Below, piece after piece: positions 38,546 through 48,363 of a stretch of DNA of 64,000 nt (position 1 is its first letter; every line of letters begins with the position of its first letter). The notes below the pieces were generated by a model. It saw only the letters and a list, made by a program, of their open reading frames with translations. It made no database searches and was not told where the DNA came from. The position numbers were made by a program, and so were the translations under genes. Source of the stretch: Nioella sediminis (GTDB taxonomy: Bacteria; Pseudomonadota; Alphaproteobacteria; Rhodobacterales; Rhodobacteraceae); contig NZ_MNBL01000016.1 of the NCBI RefSeq assembly GCF_001879695.1, positions 1-64,000 of the forward strand, written 5' to 3'.

Positions 38546-39547
38546 CTACCGGCAATAGGCACCATTGCGGTAAGCGGCGACGTCGAAATGGAAATGGTCG
38601 CGGTGATAACGGTCCGCCCCCGGCCCCAGAACCGTGCCGAAGGTTCCGCAGGCAGCCTCGTGCAACTGCCTGAGGATGCGACCCTCTCGCCCGCCGTCCC
38701 AGTCGTCCAGCACCGAGATCTCGGACCCGTCCACCAGGCCGATCCCGGCGATATCAATGGCGTTTCCGGTGGCATGTTCCGACAGCCGCGCACCGGGCTG
38801 GTTGTTGCGCGTCCGGCAGGAATAGGAGGCGACAACGCGCAGCGACGCCACCCCGCCCCCATAGCGCCCCACTGTGGGGATGACCGCGTCGTTCAGCCAC
38901 TCCTGCACCGCCACAGCCGTATCGCAGTTGATCGTGGCTGGCTGCGCCAGGGTGATACCGTCGATCTCGCGCACCCTTACGGGTTCCGCAATGCCACAGC
39001 CGTTGATCCGCCCCGGAATCCGCTCCAGCCGGTCCCCGATGATACCGCGTTGCCCGCAGAGCGCCCCGCGCAGGCCCGGCTGCGTCACCCGCCCCGGCGT
39101 GCCCCGCGTTTCCGCCGCGCGAATGGCTGCCGCCAGCCCCGCAGGCCGTTCCACGGGGCGCAAGGACACGCGCACCGCCGTCACACCCGGCGGGTTGAGC
39201 CGGTTTTGCCCCGTCAGAAGCGCCAGCAACCCGCGCGGCGGCCCCCTCTCTTCGGTCTCTTCCGGGGGCAGTTCTGCCACGATGGTCTGATCCGGGCGGA
39301 TCTCCGTCACCTGCTCGGCCCGTCCGGGCCTGTAGATCGGCCGCAGGGACGCCGACGGCGCCAGATCGGTGGCCCGGATCGTCACCACAAGCGGATCGGA
39401 GGGGCCAACCACCCGGTCGGCCGGGCTTTGCGGTGCCGGGGTAGAGACAGGGCGCGGCAAGGGCCGCAGGGATTGCGCGGGCGCATAGGCCAGGGCTGGC
39501 AGGGCAAAGCCCAGTGCCGCCACCAATGCCGCCCGCGCCAGCCTCAT
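38546..39547 (-). CDS. Extensin-like C-terminal domain protein
   Basis: 333 residues. Signal peptide [20 protein letters not shown]; a Pro-rich linker (about 25-110); then the extensin-like domain with LCGQRGIIGDRLERIPGRIN, NCDTAVAVQEWLNDAV, VASYSCRTRNNQPGARLSEH and HRDHFHFDVAAYR, a His/Asp-bearing layout shared with D-Ala-D-Ala carboxypeptidase (VanY/MepA-like) metal sites. Likely a periplasmic peptidoglycan-active or cell-wall-binding protein. Its ATG overlaps the stop of the prephenate dehydrogenase gene by four bases. Confidence 0.85.
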   Translation of the reverse strand: MRLARAALVAALGFALPALAYAPAQSLRPLPRPVSTPAPQSPADRVVGPSDPLVVTIRATDLAPSASLRPIYRPGRAEQVTEIRPDQTIVAELPPEETEERGPPRGLLALLTGQNRLNPPGVTAVRVSLRPVERPAGLAAAIRAAETRGTPGRVTQPGLRGALCGQRGIIGDRLERIPGRINGCGIAEPVRVREIDGITLAQPATINCDTAVAVQEWLNDAVIPTVGRYGGGVASLRVVASYSCRTRNNQPGARLSEHATGNAIDIAGIGLVDGSEISVLDDWDGGREGRILRQLHEAACGTFGTVLGPGADRYHRDHFHFDVAAYRNGAYCR

Positions 39548-40479
39548 CCCGCATCCCCGCCCTTGCGCGGCTTGACCCGGCCAAAGTCGGGCGCGTCGGT
39601 ATCCTGACCGGCCTCGATAATGCCGCGCCGGATCGCCCGCGTGCGGGTGAAATAATCATGCAGCGCATCGCCATCCCCCATGCGGATCGCCCGTTGCAGC
39701 ACGAAGAGCTCCTCTGTGAAGCGGCCAAGGATATCCAGCACCGCCTCCTTGTTGGTCAGGAACACATCGCGCCACATGGTCGGGTCGCTGGCGGCAATCC
39801 GGGTGAAGTCGCGGAAACCGGCGGCGGAATACTTGATGACCTCGCTTTCGGTCACGCGCCGCAGGTGATCGGCGACGCCCACCATCGTGTAGGCGATAAG
39901 GTGCGGGGTATGCGAGGTCACCGCCAGCACGAGGTCATGATGCTCGGCGTCCATTTCCTCGACATTTGCCCCCATGCCTTCCCATAGCGCGCGCAGCTTC
40001 GCCACCGCCTCCGGGTCGCTGCCCTCGGCCGGGGTCAGCAGGGTGTAGCGGTTCTCGAACAGTTCCGCGAAGCCAGAGCGGGGGCCGGAATGCTCCGTCC
40101 CGGCCAGCGGGTGGCCGGGGATGAAATGTACGCCCTCGGGCAGATGCGGGCCAACGCTGTCGATCACGTCCTTCTTCACCGATCCCACATCGGTAATCGT
40201 CGTGCCCGGGGCCAGATGCGGCGCCATCGATTCGGCCACGCGGCCCATTGCACCCACGGGCACCGCCAGAACCACCAGATCGGCGCCTTCCACGGCCTCG
40301 GAAGCGCTGTCCACGACCCTATCACAGAGTCCGATTTCCCTTGCCACGTCGCGCGTTTCCGCCGACCGCGCGGTGCCCACGATCTCACCGGCCAACCCGT
40401 CGCGCCGCATGGCGTGGGCCATCGAGCCGGCAATAAGTCCTAGGCCGATCAGCGCCACCTTCTGGTAAATCACGCTCAT
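39544..40479 (-). CDS. tyrA: Prephenate/arogenate dehydrogenase family protein
   Basis: 311 residues. Oxidatively decarboxylates prephenate (or arogenate) on the way to tyrosine. Rossmann motif [20 protein letters not shown] at residues 8-27; [29 protein letters not shown] (substrate His region) and [14 protein letters not shown] are the family's conserved stretches. There is no ACT domain. The start at 40479 overlaps the hisC stop (ATGA), a pairing seen in many alphaproteobacteria, where HisC also acts as aromatic aminotransferase. Confidence 0.92.
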   Translation of the reverse strand: MSVIYQKVALIGLGLIAGSMAHAMRRDGLAGEIVGTARSAETRDVAREIGLCDRVVDSASEAVEGADLVVLAVPVGAMGRVAESMAPHLAPGTTITDVGSVKKDVIDSVGPHLPEGVHFIPGHPLAGTEHSGPRSGFAELFENRYTLLTPAEGSDPEAVAKLRALWEGMGANVEEMDAEHHDLVLAVTSHTPHLIAYTMVGVADHLRRVTESEVIKYSAAGFRDFTRIAASDPTMWRDVFLTNKEAVLDILGRFTEELFVLQRAIRMGDGDALHDYFTRTRAIRRGIIEAGQDTDAPDFGRVKPRKGGDAG

Positions 40480-41558
40480 GCCGTGCCTCCGAAATCCGCC
40501 ATCGCATCCAGAACGCGGGTGACATCCGCCTCGGACCCGACCGTGATGCGGATGCAGTCGGGCAGGCCATAGCCCGCCACCAGCCGCACGATGATGCCCT
40601 TCGATTTCAGATGCGCGTCGGCGGCCTGTGCCGTTGCCGCATCCCCCATCCGGCAGAGGATGAAATTGCCCTCGGACGGATCGGAGGGGTAGCCAAGCGC
40701 CGCCATGCCCTCCGCCAGCCGCTTGCGCTGTGCGCTGTTCACGGCCCGGCAATGATCCACATATCCGGTATCGCGCACCGCAGCCTCGGCCCCCGCCAGC
40801 GCCAGCGTAGACAGGTTGAACGGCCCGCGAACCCGGTTCAACACGTCGATCACGGCGCGGGGGGCATAACCCCAACCGACCCGCAGCCCGCCAAGCCCAT
40901 AGATCTTGGAAAAGGTCCGGGTCATCACGACGTTGTCGCGCGCATCCACAAGGCCCGCGCCGCCATCGAACCCATCCACATATTCCGCATAGGCCCCGTC
41001 CAGAACCAGCAGGCAGTTCTCGGGCAAGCCCGCCGCCAGTCGCGCCACCTCGTTTCCGCCGATCATGGTGCCGGTGGGATTGTTGGGGTTGGCGATGAAG
41101 ACAAGCCGCGTGCGGCTGGTCACCTTGTCAAGAATCGCGTCGACATCGACCGTCCGCTCCCGTTCCGGCGCGACCACGGGCGTTGCCCCCGCCGCAAGGG
41201 CGGAGATCTTGTACATGAGGAACCCGTGTTCCGTATAAAGCACCTCGTCGTCCGGCCCCGCATAGGCCTGGCACAGGAAGGTGATGATCTCGTCCGAGCC
41301 GACACCGCAGATGATCCGGTCGGGGTCCAGCCCATGCACCTCGCCAATGGCGTTTCGCAACGCGGCATGATCGGTGGACGGGTAAAGATGCATCGCCCCC
41401 GCCGCAGCCTGAACCGCCTCCACGGCCTTCGGCCCCGGCCCGAACGGGTTCTCGTTCGAGCTGAGCTTCAGCGGCTTTTCCTGCCCCGCGATGGAGGCCC
41501 CCCCGCCCTGGTAGAGCGCGATCTCCATAATGCCGGGTTGCGGGCGGATCTGGGTCAT
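40476..41558 (-). CDS. hisC: Histidinol-phosphate aminotransferase
   Basis: 360 residues, usual length. PLP enzyme of histidine synthesis, probably also transaminating aromatic keto acids given its coupling to tyr[44 protein letters not shown] and [16 protein letters not shown] (Schiff-base Lys about residue 219) are visible. ATG 41558 follows AGAAGG; an upstream in-frame start (41633) adds a non-conserved tail. It is similar along its length to the aminotransferase at 33340. Confidence 0.93.
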   Translation of the reverse strand: MTQIRPQPGIMEIALYQGGGASIAGQEKPLKLSSNENPFGPGPKAVEAVQAAAGAMHLYPSTDHAALRNAIGEVHGLDPDRIICGVGSDEIITFLCQAYAGPDDEVLYTEHGFLMYKISALAAGATPVVAPERERTVDVDAILDKVTSRTRLVFIANPNNPTGTMIGGNEVARLAAGLPENCLLVLDGAYAEYVDGFDGGAGLVDARDNVVMTRTFSKIYGLGGLRVGWGYAPRAVIDVLNRVRGPFNLSTLALAGAEAAVRDTGYVDHCRAVNSAQRKRLAEGMAALGYPSDPSEGNFILCRMGDAATAQAADAHLKSKGIIVRLVAGYGLPDCIRITVGSEADVTRVLDAMADFGGTA

Positions 41559-41859
41559 GTTTCGGAACCTTCTGGTAACCTGTCCGGCGCGTTTTAGCGG
41601 CCCCACCCGCCCTTGGGAAGCCGCGCCCGACACTCCGGCGGCAATCAGTCTGCGACATCAATGCTTTCGTTAAGGTTAACAGGCGCTCCACCCCGAAACA
41701 CCCTCACCCTTTCATCTTGGCCAAAATACCTCGGGGGAGCCGCCGAAAGGCGGCGGGGGCAGCGCCCGCATCCCCGGTCGAAACCTGCCGCGGCCTCGAA
41801 CGCGGCCCGTCAGGGCCGCGCGGGTCGACGTGCCGAAGGCACGGCGAAATCCCTCCAGA
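41559..41859. other. Intergenic region with the second 24-bp element
   Basis: About 300 bases between the sugar isomerase stop and hisC. It carries the repeat at 41707 with GC hairpins (GCCGCC-GAAA-GGCGGC at about 41740-41755, and GTGCC-GAA-GGCAC at about 41829-41841). The AT-rich part near 41650-41700 may hold the hisC promoter, but no clear hexamers stand out. No gene is seen. Confidence 0.45.
41707..41760. repeat. 24-bp CCCTTTCATCTTGGCC... element plus GC hairpin, copy 2
   Basis: Bases 41707-41730 are identical to 6695-6718, again followed by T and a G-run and then a GC hairpin. Here it lies downstream of the - strand isomerase gene's stop side and upstream of hisC, in the opposite gene context to copy 1. 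Confidence 0.65.
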
Positions 41860-42546
41860 TCATCCCAACCAGCGCCCGTAATCCGACACCAGCAGATGCG
41901 TCGGCGCAACATCCTCTTCGATCTCTGCAAACCGCCCGATCGGATCGCGGAACCAGTTATCCGCCTCGTCGTCATTCACGGTGGACACCTCGCCGATCAG
42001 CACATCGCCGCCCTCGCCCCAGAACGCGTGCCAGTCGCCGGGCACCAGCGTGATGCTTTCACCCGGCTGAAACAGCAGCACCTCTCCGGGCGCATAGTCC
42101 CGCGCGATCCCGTCGCACAGAACCGTGCCGCCCGCCCTCTCGTCGAGACTGCCATCCGGGGCCGAGCCAAAAAGCTCGATCGCCATGACTGCCCCGCCCC
42201 GGTTGATGATATCTTCCGCCTTCAGGTAATGCCGGTGCATGGGGCTCAGCTGATCCTTGCGGGAAATCAGCAGTTTCTCGGCATAGCACATGCCGCCGCC
42301 CCGCTTCAGATCCACCTGCCGTCCGTTCCTGAGCGTAAACAGAAACAGCCCCATATCCTCGAACCGGCCCGCGCCGTAATCGGTGATGTCCCAGCCCATT
42401 CGGCCCTCGATCAGCCGCGAAATCTCCCCCCGGCGCGCCTTCATCTCTTCGGGGGTCCAATAGGCGAAAGGGGGCAGGGCAAAGCCGAAGGACCGGATGA
42501 AGGCATCTGCCTCGGCCATGATGTCGTTGATCTCGGAGCGTTTCAC
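41860..42546 (-). CDS. D-lyxose/D-mannose ketol-isomerase family protein
   Basis: 228 residues, cupin fold. The metal site is seen in SPMHRHYLKAEDIINRGG (His/His/Glu region) and the late LVPGDWHAFWGEGGD (His). FAYWTPEEMKAR and DYGAGRFEDMGLFLFTLRNG match the D-lyxose isomerase family, which interconverts D-lyxose/D-xylulose and D-mannose/D-fructose. The GTG start at 42546 with AGGAGG upstream begins MKRSEI, the family's usual N-terminus; a longer ATG frame from 42630 has no similarity. No sugar kinase or transporter is adjacent. Confidence 0.82.
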   Translation of the reverse strand: MKRSEINDIMAEADAFIRSFGFALPPFAYWTPEEMKARRGEISRLIEGRMGWDITDYGAGRFEDMGLFLFTLRNGRQVDLKRGGGMCYAEKLLISRKDQLSPMHRHYLKAEDIINRGGAVMAIELFGSAPDGSLDERAGGTVLCDGIARDYAPGEVLLFQPGESITLVPGDWHAFWGEGGDVLIGEVSTVNDDEADNWFRDPIGRFAEIEEDVAPTHLLVSDYGRWLG

Positions 42547-42671
42547 TTGAGGGGCCTCCTGTCCGCTAACTGCGTCCCCTTCTGCCCTCCGAAACCTGTT
42601 CCGGCAAATGAAAACCCCCGCCCGGATCACCGGACGGGGGCCCTCCCCGGGTCTTTGACGCGTCGCCCTGA

Positions 42672-43784
42672 TCAGGCCGCGTCACCCTTTTCTTCCTCCG
42701 TGAACAGCCCGCGTTCGATCTGTTCGGCCTCGATCGATTCAAACAGCGCCTTGAAGTTGCCCTCGCCGAACCCGTCATCGCCCTTGCGCTGGATGAACTC
42801 GAAGAAGATCGGCCCGATCACGGTCTTGGAGAAGATCTGCAACAGGATCTTCGTTTCCCCCCCATCGACCACGCCTTCGCCGTCGATCAGGATGCCGTGC
42901 TTCATCATCTTCTCTTTCGGCTCGTCATGGCCTTTCACACGATCATAAGACAGGTCGTAATAGGCCTCGTTCGGGCCGGGCATGAAACGGATACCGGCAT
43001 TCGAAATCAGGTCGGTCGAGGCATAGATATTCTCGGTCCCCACGGCGATGTGCTGAATGCCCTCGCCCTTGTAGCGCTTGAGATATTCGACAATCTGCCC
43101 CTTCTCGCCCCGGTCCTCGTTGATCGGAATGCGGATGCGCCCGCAGGGTGAGGTCAGCGCGCGGGAATAAAGCCCGGTGAACTTGCCCTCGATATCGAAG
43201 AAGCGGATTTCCTTGAAGTTGAACAGGTCGCCATAGAAGTTGAACCAGACGTCCATGTTGCCCTTGTGGACATTGTGGGTCAGGTGATCGAGGTAGTAGA
43301 AGCCTGCCCCCTGCGGATGGGCGCTGCTGATCCAGTCGAATTCCTCGTTATAGGGCGAGGTATCGAAATACCGGTCGGTGAAATAGATCAGGCTGCCGCC
43401 GATCCCCTTGATCGCGGGCCAGTCGAGCGTCTTGTCCGCGCCCTCATAGGGTTCCGCGCCCTTGGAAATCGCATGCTCATAGGCGTGCTGCGCATCGACG
43501 ACGCGCCAGGCCATGGCGGGGGCACAGGGGCCATGCTCCTCGACGAACGTGGCGGCAAAACTGCCCGGCTCGGCGTTCAGGATGTAGGAAATATCGCCCT
43601 GCTGCCACAGTTCTACCGCCTTGGTCTTGTGGTTGGCGGTGTGAACGAACCCCATCTTGGCGAAGAGATCGCGAAGCTGTTGCGGATCGGGATGGGCGAA
43701 TTCAACGAATTCGAACCCGTCGGTTCCGGCGGGGTTCTCTTTGGAAATGGTGGCGCGGGGGGCGTCATGCGGGAACGGGCCCAT
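42672..43784 (-). CDS. hppD: 4-Hydroxyphenylpyruvate dioxygenase
   Basis: 370 residues, usual length. Fe(II) enzyme converting 4-hydroxyphenylpyruvate to homogentisate in tyrosine breakdown. Two vicinal-oxygen-chelate domains; iron ligands are expected at HLTHNVHKGNM (His), IQHIAVGTENIY (His) and FFEFIQRKGDDGFGEGNFKA (Glu). The start at 43784 has a strong AGGAGG. Divergent from the Lrp-type regulator gene, which is its likely controller. Homogentisate dioxygenase and later genes are not in the window. Confidence 0.95.
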   Translation of the reverse strand: MGPFPHDAPRATISKENPAGTDGFEFVEFAHPDPQQLRDLFAKMGFVHTANHKTKAVELWQQGDISYILNAEPGSFAATFVEEHGPCAPAMAWRVVDAQHAYEHAISKGAEPYEGADKTLDWPAIKGIGGSLIYFTDRYFDTSPYNEEFDWISSAHPQGAGFYYLDHLTHNVHKGNMDVWFNFYGDLFNFKEIRFFDIEGKFTGLYSRALTSPCGRIRIPINEDRGEKGQIVEYLKRYKGEGIQHIAVGTENIYASTDLISNAGIRFMPGPNEAYYDLSYDRVKGHDEPKEKMMKHGILIDGEGVVDGGETKILLQIFSKTVIGPIFFEFIQRKGDDGFGEGNFKALFESIEAEQIERGLFTEEEKGDAA

Positions 43785-43925
43785 GGGCGTTTCCTCCTGT
43801 CTGGTGTTCGCTTGGGTCAAATTTACCGCATACACCCCGCATGAAATGCGCGAACTTCATTGCCATTGCTGATTTCTGCGCGATGAACTAGCGTAATTTT
43901 TGAATATCACGCGAGATAAACGCAT
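43785..43925. promoter_or_regulatory. hppD-Lrp divergent control region
   Basis: 141 bases between two divergent starts. Two dyads stand out: CGCAT-GAA-ATGCG (43838-43850) and GCGTAAT-N8-ATCACGC (43891-43912; 6 of 7 arm positions complementary, A/T-rich centre), the latter similar in size and make-up to Lrp-family operators and only 14 bases before the regulator start. Autoregulation and control of hppD are inferred. Confidence 0.5.
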
Positions 43926-44381
43926 ATGATCGACGACATCGACCGCCGCCTGTTGAAGGCGATTCAGCACAATGCGGGGCTGACCGCGCAGGAATTGGGC
44001 GACCGGCTGAACCTGTCGGCCAGCCAGGCAGGCCGCCGCCGCCAGCGGCTGGAACAGGCGGGCATTGTCACCGGGTCCCGCGCCGTGGTCTCGCCCGAGG
44101 CGCTCGGCCTTACCGTTCAGGCCTTCGTGCAGGTCCAGATGGCCACCCATGATCCCGCGCAGGTCCGCGCCTTCACCCGGATCGTCGATACGCGGCCCGA
44201 AATCATCTCGGCCTGGACCCTGACGGGCGAGGCTGATTACCTGCTCAGGGTCTACTGCACCGATCTGGGCGCGTTGCACCGGCTGATTCACGAGGTCATC
44301 CTGCCCACCCCCGCCGTCGCGCGGGTGCAAAGCCAGATCGTCATGGACCAGCAGAAACCCGACGCGCCGCTGCCCACCTGA
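43926..44381 (+). CDS. Lrp/AsnC-family transcriptional regulator
   Basis: 151 residues. N-terminal winged helix-turn-helix (IDRRLLKAIQHNAGLTAQEL, then LNLSASQAGRRRQRLEQAGI) about residues 4-52, linker, then an AsnC/RAM effector domain (VQAFVQVQMATHDPAQVRAF, GEADYLLRVYCTDLGALHRL). Likely senses an amino acid or keto acid; its position opposite hppD suggests tyrosine, phenylalanine or 4-hydroxyphenylpyruvate. Close relatives regulate aromatic amino acid breakdown genes (inference). Confidence 0.9.
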   Translation: MIDDIDRRLLKAIQHNAGLTAQELGDRLNLSASQAGRRRQRLEQAGIVTGSRAVVSPEALGLTVQAFVQVQMATHDPAQVRAFTRIVDTRPEIISAWTLTGEADYLLRVYCTDLGALHRLIHEVILPTPAVARVQSQIVMDQQKPDAPLPT

Positions 44382-44452
44382 CAGCCTGTCCTGTTGCCAA
44401 ACCTCCGCAGACCCGCGATGCTGCACCTGCGAACACGTCAGGACTGCTACAC

Positions 44453-46363
44453 ATGGATTCCATCCTTTTCGAGGCCACGCTCTACCTCGCCGCGATGGTG
44501 ATCGCGGTGCCGCTTTCGGTGCGGCTCGGGCTTGGGTCCGTGTTGGGCTATCTCATCGCCGGCATCGCGCTGGCCCCCATTCTCTATCAGGTTGGGGCCG
44601 ATCCGCACGGGCTGCAACATGTGGCGGAGTTCGGCGTTGTCATGATGCTGTTCCTGATCGGGCTGGAGCTGAACCCCAAGGGCCTGTGGGAAATGCGCGA
44701 CAAGCTGGTGGGGCTTGGCGGCGCACAGATCGGCCTGTCTACGGCGGTTCTTGGGGGCGGGGCCTTCATCCTCGGCCTGCCCTGGCAACAGGCGCTGGCC
44801 GTGGGGCTGATCTTCGCGCTGTCGTCAACCGCGATCGTCCTGCAAACCCTGACCGAAAAGAAACTGCTGCGCACCGGTGGCGGGCGATCCGCCTTCTCGG
44901 TCCTGCTGACGCAGGATATCGCCGTCATCCCGATGCTGGCGCTCTTGCCGCTGCTTGCCACCATACCTGCCGCCCAGTTTTCCCCCGATGGCTCGATCCA
45001 GCGCCCCGGCATGGAGGCCGCCGCCGAGACCGGTATGTCGCTGGTCGAGGGCCTGCCCGCCTGGGGCGTGACGCTGATCACCATCGCCGCCGTTGCCGCC
45101 GTCATTGTCGGGGGGCGCTTCCTGACACGGCCGTTGTTTCAGTTCATCCACATGGCGCGGCTGCGCGAGATGTACACCGCCGTGGCGCTGGTCATCGTCG
45201 TGGGCATCGCCTTCCTGATGCTGCTGGTCGGCCTCTCCCCCGCGCTTGGGGCCTTCATCGCGGGCGTGGTGCTGGCCAATTCCGAGTTCAAGCACGAGCT
45301 TGAGGCGAATATCGAGCCCTTCAAGGGCCTGCTTCTGGGGCTTTTCTTCATCACCGTGGGCGCAGGCATTCATTTCGATGTGCTCTGGACGCATCTTTTC
45401 ACGATCATTGGCCTGACGCTGGCGGTGATGATCTCCAAGGGGCTCATCCTGTACGGGATCGGCCTTGCAGCGGGCCTGCGGGGCCGCGACCAATGGCTGT
45501 TCACCCTCAGCCTGGCGCAGGCGGGCGAGTTCGGCTTCGTGCTGATCTCCTACGCGGTCGGCAGTCACGTTCTGCCCAATCACATCTCTGAAATCCTGCT
45601 GCTGGTCGTCGCCCTGTCGATGCTGCTGACGCCACTTTTCTTCATCCTCTACGAGCTCCTGTCAAAGCTGGTGAAAGACACCGCCGAGGAAGGCCCCGCC
45701 CACGATGAGATCGACAACCCCGAAAGCATCATCATCGCAGGTACAGGCCGCTTCGGGCAGGTGGTCAACCGGATGCTGCAATTGTCGGGCTTCAAGACCG
45801 TGGTGCTGGACGCGGACCTCGCCACGATCCAGCTTTTGCGCCGCTTTGGCATTCACGGCTATTTCGGCGACCCTACGCGGCCCGAACTGCTGCATGCGGC
45901 GGGGCTCGACCATGCCAAGGTGCTGGTCGTGGCCATGGACGGCAAGGAGGACGTGCTGAAACTAGTGCGCTACGCCCGCCGCCGCCGCCCCGATATCCAC
46001 ATCGTCGCCCGCGCCTATGATCGGGTGCACACCTATGAACTCTACCAAGCGGGCGCCAATGACATCGTGCGCGAGATGTTCGACAGCTCGCTGCGCGCCG
46101 GGCGCTACGTGCTGGAAAACATGGGGCTGTCGGAATACGAGGCGCATGAGATGGAAATGGCCTTCTACCGCCACGACCGTCACGTGCTGCGCGAACTGGC
46201 AGAGCTCTGGCAGCCCGGCGTTCCGCTGGCCGAGAATGACGCCTATGTGGCCCGCTCGCGCGAGTTGAACGCCAATCTGGAAACCGCCATCGCCACGCAT
46301 CTGGACGAGGCCGAGCTGCCAGAGCCGGTCGAGGACGAAGAGTCCTCGCGCGACGGCGTTTAG
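44453..46363 (+). CDS. CPA2-family monovalent cation:proton antiporter (KefB/KefC-like)
   Basis: 636 residues. An N-terminal Na/H-exchanger membrane domain of about 12 helices (residues 5-405), including [12 protein letters not shown] and [19 protein letters not shown]-type helices (here [20 protein letters not shown]), followed by a TrkA-N/RCK domain with [20 protein letters not shown] (GxGxxG near 427-432). Likely K+ efflux coupled to H+, gated by nucleotide or glutathione adduct. No kefF/kefG-type partner lies nearby. The stop overlaps that of the convergent cobT gene. Confidence 0.9.
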   Translation: MDSILFEATLYLAAMVIAVPLSVRLGLGSVLGYLIAGIALAPILYQVGADPHGLQHVAEFGVVMMLFLIGLELNPKGLWEMRDKLVGLGGAQIGLSTAVLGGGAFILGLPWQQALAVGLIFALSSTAIVLQTLTEKKLLRTGGGRSAFSVLLTQDIAVIPMLALLPLLATIPAAQFSPDGSIQRPGMEAAAETGMSLVEGLPAWGVTLITIAAVAAVIVGGRFLTRPLFQFIHMARLREMYTAVALVIVVGIAFLMLLVGLSPALGAFIAGVVLANSEFKHELEANIEPFKGLLLGLFFITVGAGIHFDVLWTHLFTIIGLTLAVMISKGLILYGIGLAAGLRGRDQWLFTLSLAQAGEFGFVLISYAVGSHVLPNHISEILLLVVALSMLLTPLFFILYELLSKLVKDTAEEGPAHDEIDNPESIIIAGTGRFGQVVNRMLQLSGFKTVVLDADLATIQLLRRFGIHGYFGDPTRPELLHAAGLDHAKVLVVAMDGKEDVLKLVRYARRRRPDIHIVARAYDRVHTYELYQAGANDIVREMFDSSLRAGRYVLENMGLSEYEAHEMEMAFYRHDRHVLRELAELWQPGVPLAENDAYVARSRELNANLETAIATHLDEAELPEPVEDEESSRDGV

Positions 46364-47376
46364 CCGTCCGACACACCGGCCTCTGCAAAGGTCGCCATGC
46401 CGGAATGACAGGCAATCGCGCCTTTCAGCACGTTGATCGCCAGCGCCGCGCCCGACCCTTCGCCAAGCCGCATGTTCAGCGCCAAGAGCGGCTCTTTGCC
46501 AAGCCGTTTCAGAACCGCGCCATGGGCGGTTTCCGCCGACAGATGCCCCGCCACCGCGTGATCCAGCGCACCCGGCACGGCCTGCGCCAGAGTGGCCGCT
46601 GCCGCCGTGCAGATGAACCCGTCGAGGATGACCGGAACGCGCAAGACCCGCGCGCGGGCAATCGCGCCCGCCATCGCCGCAAGCTCCCGCCCGCCAAGGC
46701 AGCGCAACGCCTCCAGCGCATCCTCGCCCGCCTGCGGGTTCGCCGCCAGCCCCTCGGCCACGACCTGCGCCTTCAGCGCCAGGCCCGCGTCATCGACGCC
46801 CGTGCCCCGGCCCGTCCAGTCGGCGGCCTCCCCGCCAAAGAGCGCCAGCGCGATGGCGGCGGCAGAGGTCGTGTTGCCAATGCCCATCTCGCCGGTGACC
46901 AGCAGGTCGGCCTTGGGATCGACCGCATTCCAGCCAGTCGCCAGTGCCACCAGAACCTCCGCCTCGCTCATCGCCGGGCCGGTCGAGAAATCCGCCGTGG
47001 GCCGGTCCAGATCCAGCGCATGGACCTGCATGGACGCCCCCGCCGCCTTCGACAGCTGGTTGATCGCGGCACCGCCCGCCTCGAAATTGGCGACCATCTG
47101 CACCGTGACCTCCGCCGGAAAGGCCGAGACACCGCGCGCCGTCACCCCATGGTTGCCCGCGAAGATCAACACCTGCGGGGCATTGAGCGACGGCCGCGCA
47201 TCGCCGCGCCAACCCGCATACCAGATCGCCAGATCCTCCAGCCGACCGAGCGCCCCCGGCGGCTTGGTCAGCTGCCCGTTGCGGTCCTGTGCACCCGAAA
47301 TGGCAGCGCTGTCCGGGCCGGGGGCCTCCGCCAGAAGGGCACGGAACTCGGCAAGGCTGGTGAAGGGCGTGGTCAT
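46360..47376 (-). CDS. cobT: Nicotinate-nucleotide-dimethylbenzimidazole phosphoribosyltransferase
   Basis: 338 residues. Makes alpha-ribazole phosphate for the lower ligand of cobalamin. [54 protein letters not shown] and the C-terminal [19 protein letters not shown] with the catalytic Glu are visible. ATG 47376 is preferred; ATGs at 47397 and 47403 are in frame and would reach into the start region of the divergent cobS. Named cobU in the Pseudomonas scheme. Confidence 0.93.
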   Translation of the reverse strand: MTTPFTSLAEFRALLAEAPGPDSAAISGAQDRNGQLTKPPGALGRLEDLAIWYAGWRGDARPSLNAPQVLIFAGNHGVTARGVSAFPAEVTVQMVANFEAGGAAINQLSKAAGASMQVHALDLDRPTADFSTGPAMSEAEVLVALATGWNAVDPKADLLVTGEMGIGNTTSAAAIALALFGGEAADWTGRGTGVDDAGLALKAQVVAEGLAANPQAGEDALEALRCLGGRELAAMAGAIARARVLRVPVILDGFICTAAAATLAQAVPGALDHAVAGHLSAETAHGAVLKRLGKEPLLALNMRLGEGSGAALAINVLKGAIACHSGMATFAEAGVSDG

Positions 47377-47465
47377 CGGCGTCGGTCTCTCTGTCATTGC
47401 CAAAGGGGCGTTTGGGCGGATATGCCGGATTGTCCATTGGAATGCGACCGAAAGGATCCGGGATC

Positions 47466-48221
47466 ATGGCCCCGCGCGACATTCTGCAACAGATTACCGG
47501 CGATCTGCGCCTGTCCCTCGGGTTGCTGACCCGATTGCCCCTGCCGGGTGAGCCCGACCTGACCCGTGGCGCGGCGGCGGCCTGGGCCTGGCCGCTGGCG
47601 GGACTGGCCCCTGCCCTGCTGGCCGGTCTTGCGATCTGGCTGACCTCGGGTCTCGGGGCCGGGCTGTCGGCAGCCCTGGCGCTTGCGGTCATGGCGATGG
47701 TCACCGGCGCGATGCATGAGGACGGGCTGGCCGACACGGCAGACGGGCTCTGGGGCGGCTGGACGGTGGAGCGGCGGCTGGAGATCATGAAGGACAGCCA
47801 TATCGGCACCTACGGGGTGCTGGCGCTGATCCTGTCGGTATTGGCGCGCTGGTCGCTGCTGGCCGGGCTGATTGCGGCAGGGCAGGCTTTGCCGGCGTTG
47901 ATGGCGGCCGCGCTGCTGTCACGTGTGCCGATGGTGGCGCTGATGGCCTGGATGCCACCCGCCCGCGAGGGCGGATTGTCTCGGGCGGTGGGACGGCCCC
48001 CTCTGGAGGCCGCAGCGATCGGCGCAGGCGTGGCGCTATTGCTGGCCTTGATCCTGACCGGGGGGGCCGCGATCTGGGCGGCGCTGGCAGTGTCGCTCGT
48101 GGCGCTCGGCATCGGTGCGCTGGCACGGGCCAAGATCGGCGGGCAGACCGGCGATATCCTGGGGGCAAGCCAACAGCTTGCCGAAATCGCGGCGCTCGCC
48201 ATTCTGGCCACAACGCTTTGA
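47466..48221 (+). CDS. cobS: Adenosylcobinamide-GDP ribazoletransferase (cobalamin synthase)
   Basis: 251 residues. Joins adenosylcobinamide-GDP and alpha-ribazole in the inner membrane, one of the last steps of B12 synthesis. The metal-binding motif HEDGLADTADGLWGG (about residues 80-94) and KDSHIGTYGVLALIL are family hallmarks; most of the rest is hydrophobic helices. Start 47466 follows AAAGGAT; longer starts at 47397 and 47442 are in frame. Divergent from cobT, its pathway partner, with 89 bases between the starts. No cobalamin riboswitch fits in that gap. Confidence 0.92.
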   Translation: MAPRDILQQITGDLRLSLGLLTRLPLPGEPDLTRGAAAAWAWPLAGLAPALLAGLAIWLTSGLGAGLSAALALAVMAMVTGAMHEDGLADTADGLWGGWTVERRLEIMKDSHIGTYGVLALILSVLARWSLLAGLIAAGQALPALMAAALLSRVPMVALMAWMPPAREGGLSRAVGRPPLEAAAIGAGVALLLALILTGGAAIWAALAVSLVALGIGALARAKIGGQTGDILGASQQLAEIAALAILATTL

Positions 48222-48231
48222 TCCAGGCGAC

Positions 48232-48298
48232 AAGGCGCTTGCAAGCGCCTTTGGGGAAGCGGTTTCGAAACCGCTTTCAAGGGCCTTCGAAGGCCCTT
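48232..48298. repeat. Three consecutive 20-bp perfect palindromes
   Basis: AAGGCGCTTGCAAGCGCCTT (48232-48251), AAGCGGTTTCGAAACCGCTT (48257-48276) and AAGGGCCTTCGAAGGCCCTT (48279-48298). All are perfect, all begin AAG and end CTT. They lie between the convergent cobS and carD genes. The first has the same arms as the palindrome at 9381-9400 but with its two central bases swapped. Confidence 0.8.
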
Positions 48299-48306
48299 CC
48301 CCGCCC

Positions 48307-48338
48307 AGAAAAAACCCCGCCGCAAAATGCAACGGGGT
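48307..48338 (-). terminator. carD terminator
   Basis: On the - strand ACCCCG (48338-48333) pairs with CGGGGT (48319-48314), followed by TTTTTTCTG. Lies 25 bases after the carD stop. Confidence 0.7.
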
Positions 48339-48363
48339 CAATCTCTTCAACCGAAGGGACGGA

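Noticed and set aside
47377-47465. Cobalamin riboswitch for cobT/cobS
   Set aside because: Only 89 bases separate the two divergent starts, too short for a full riboswitch on either side, and no conserved B12 box is visible.
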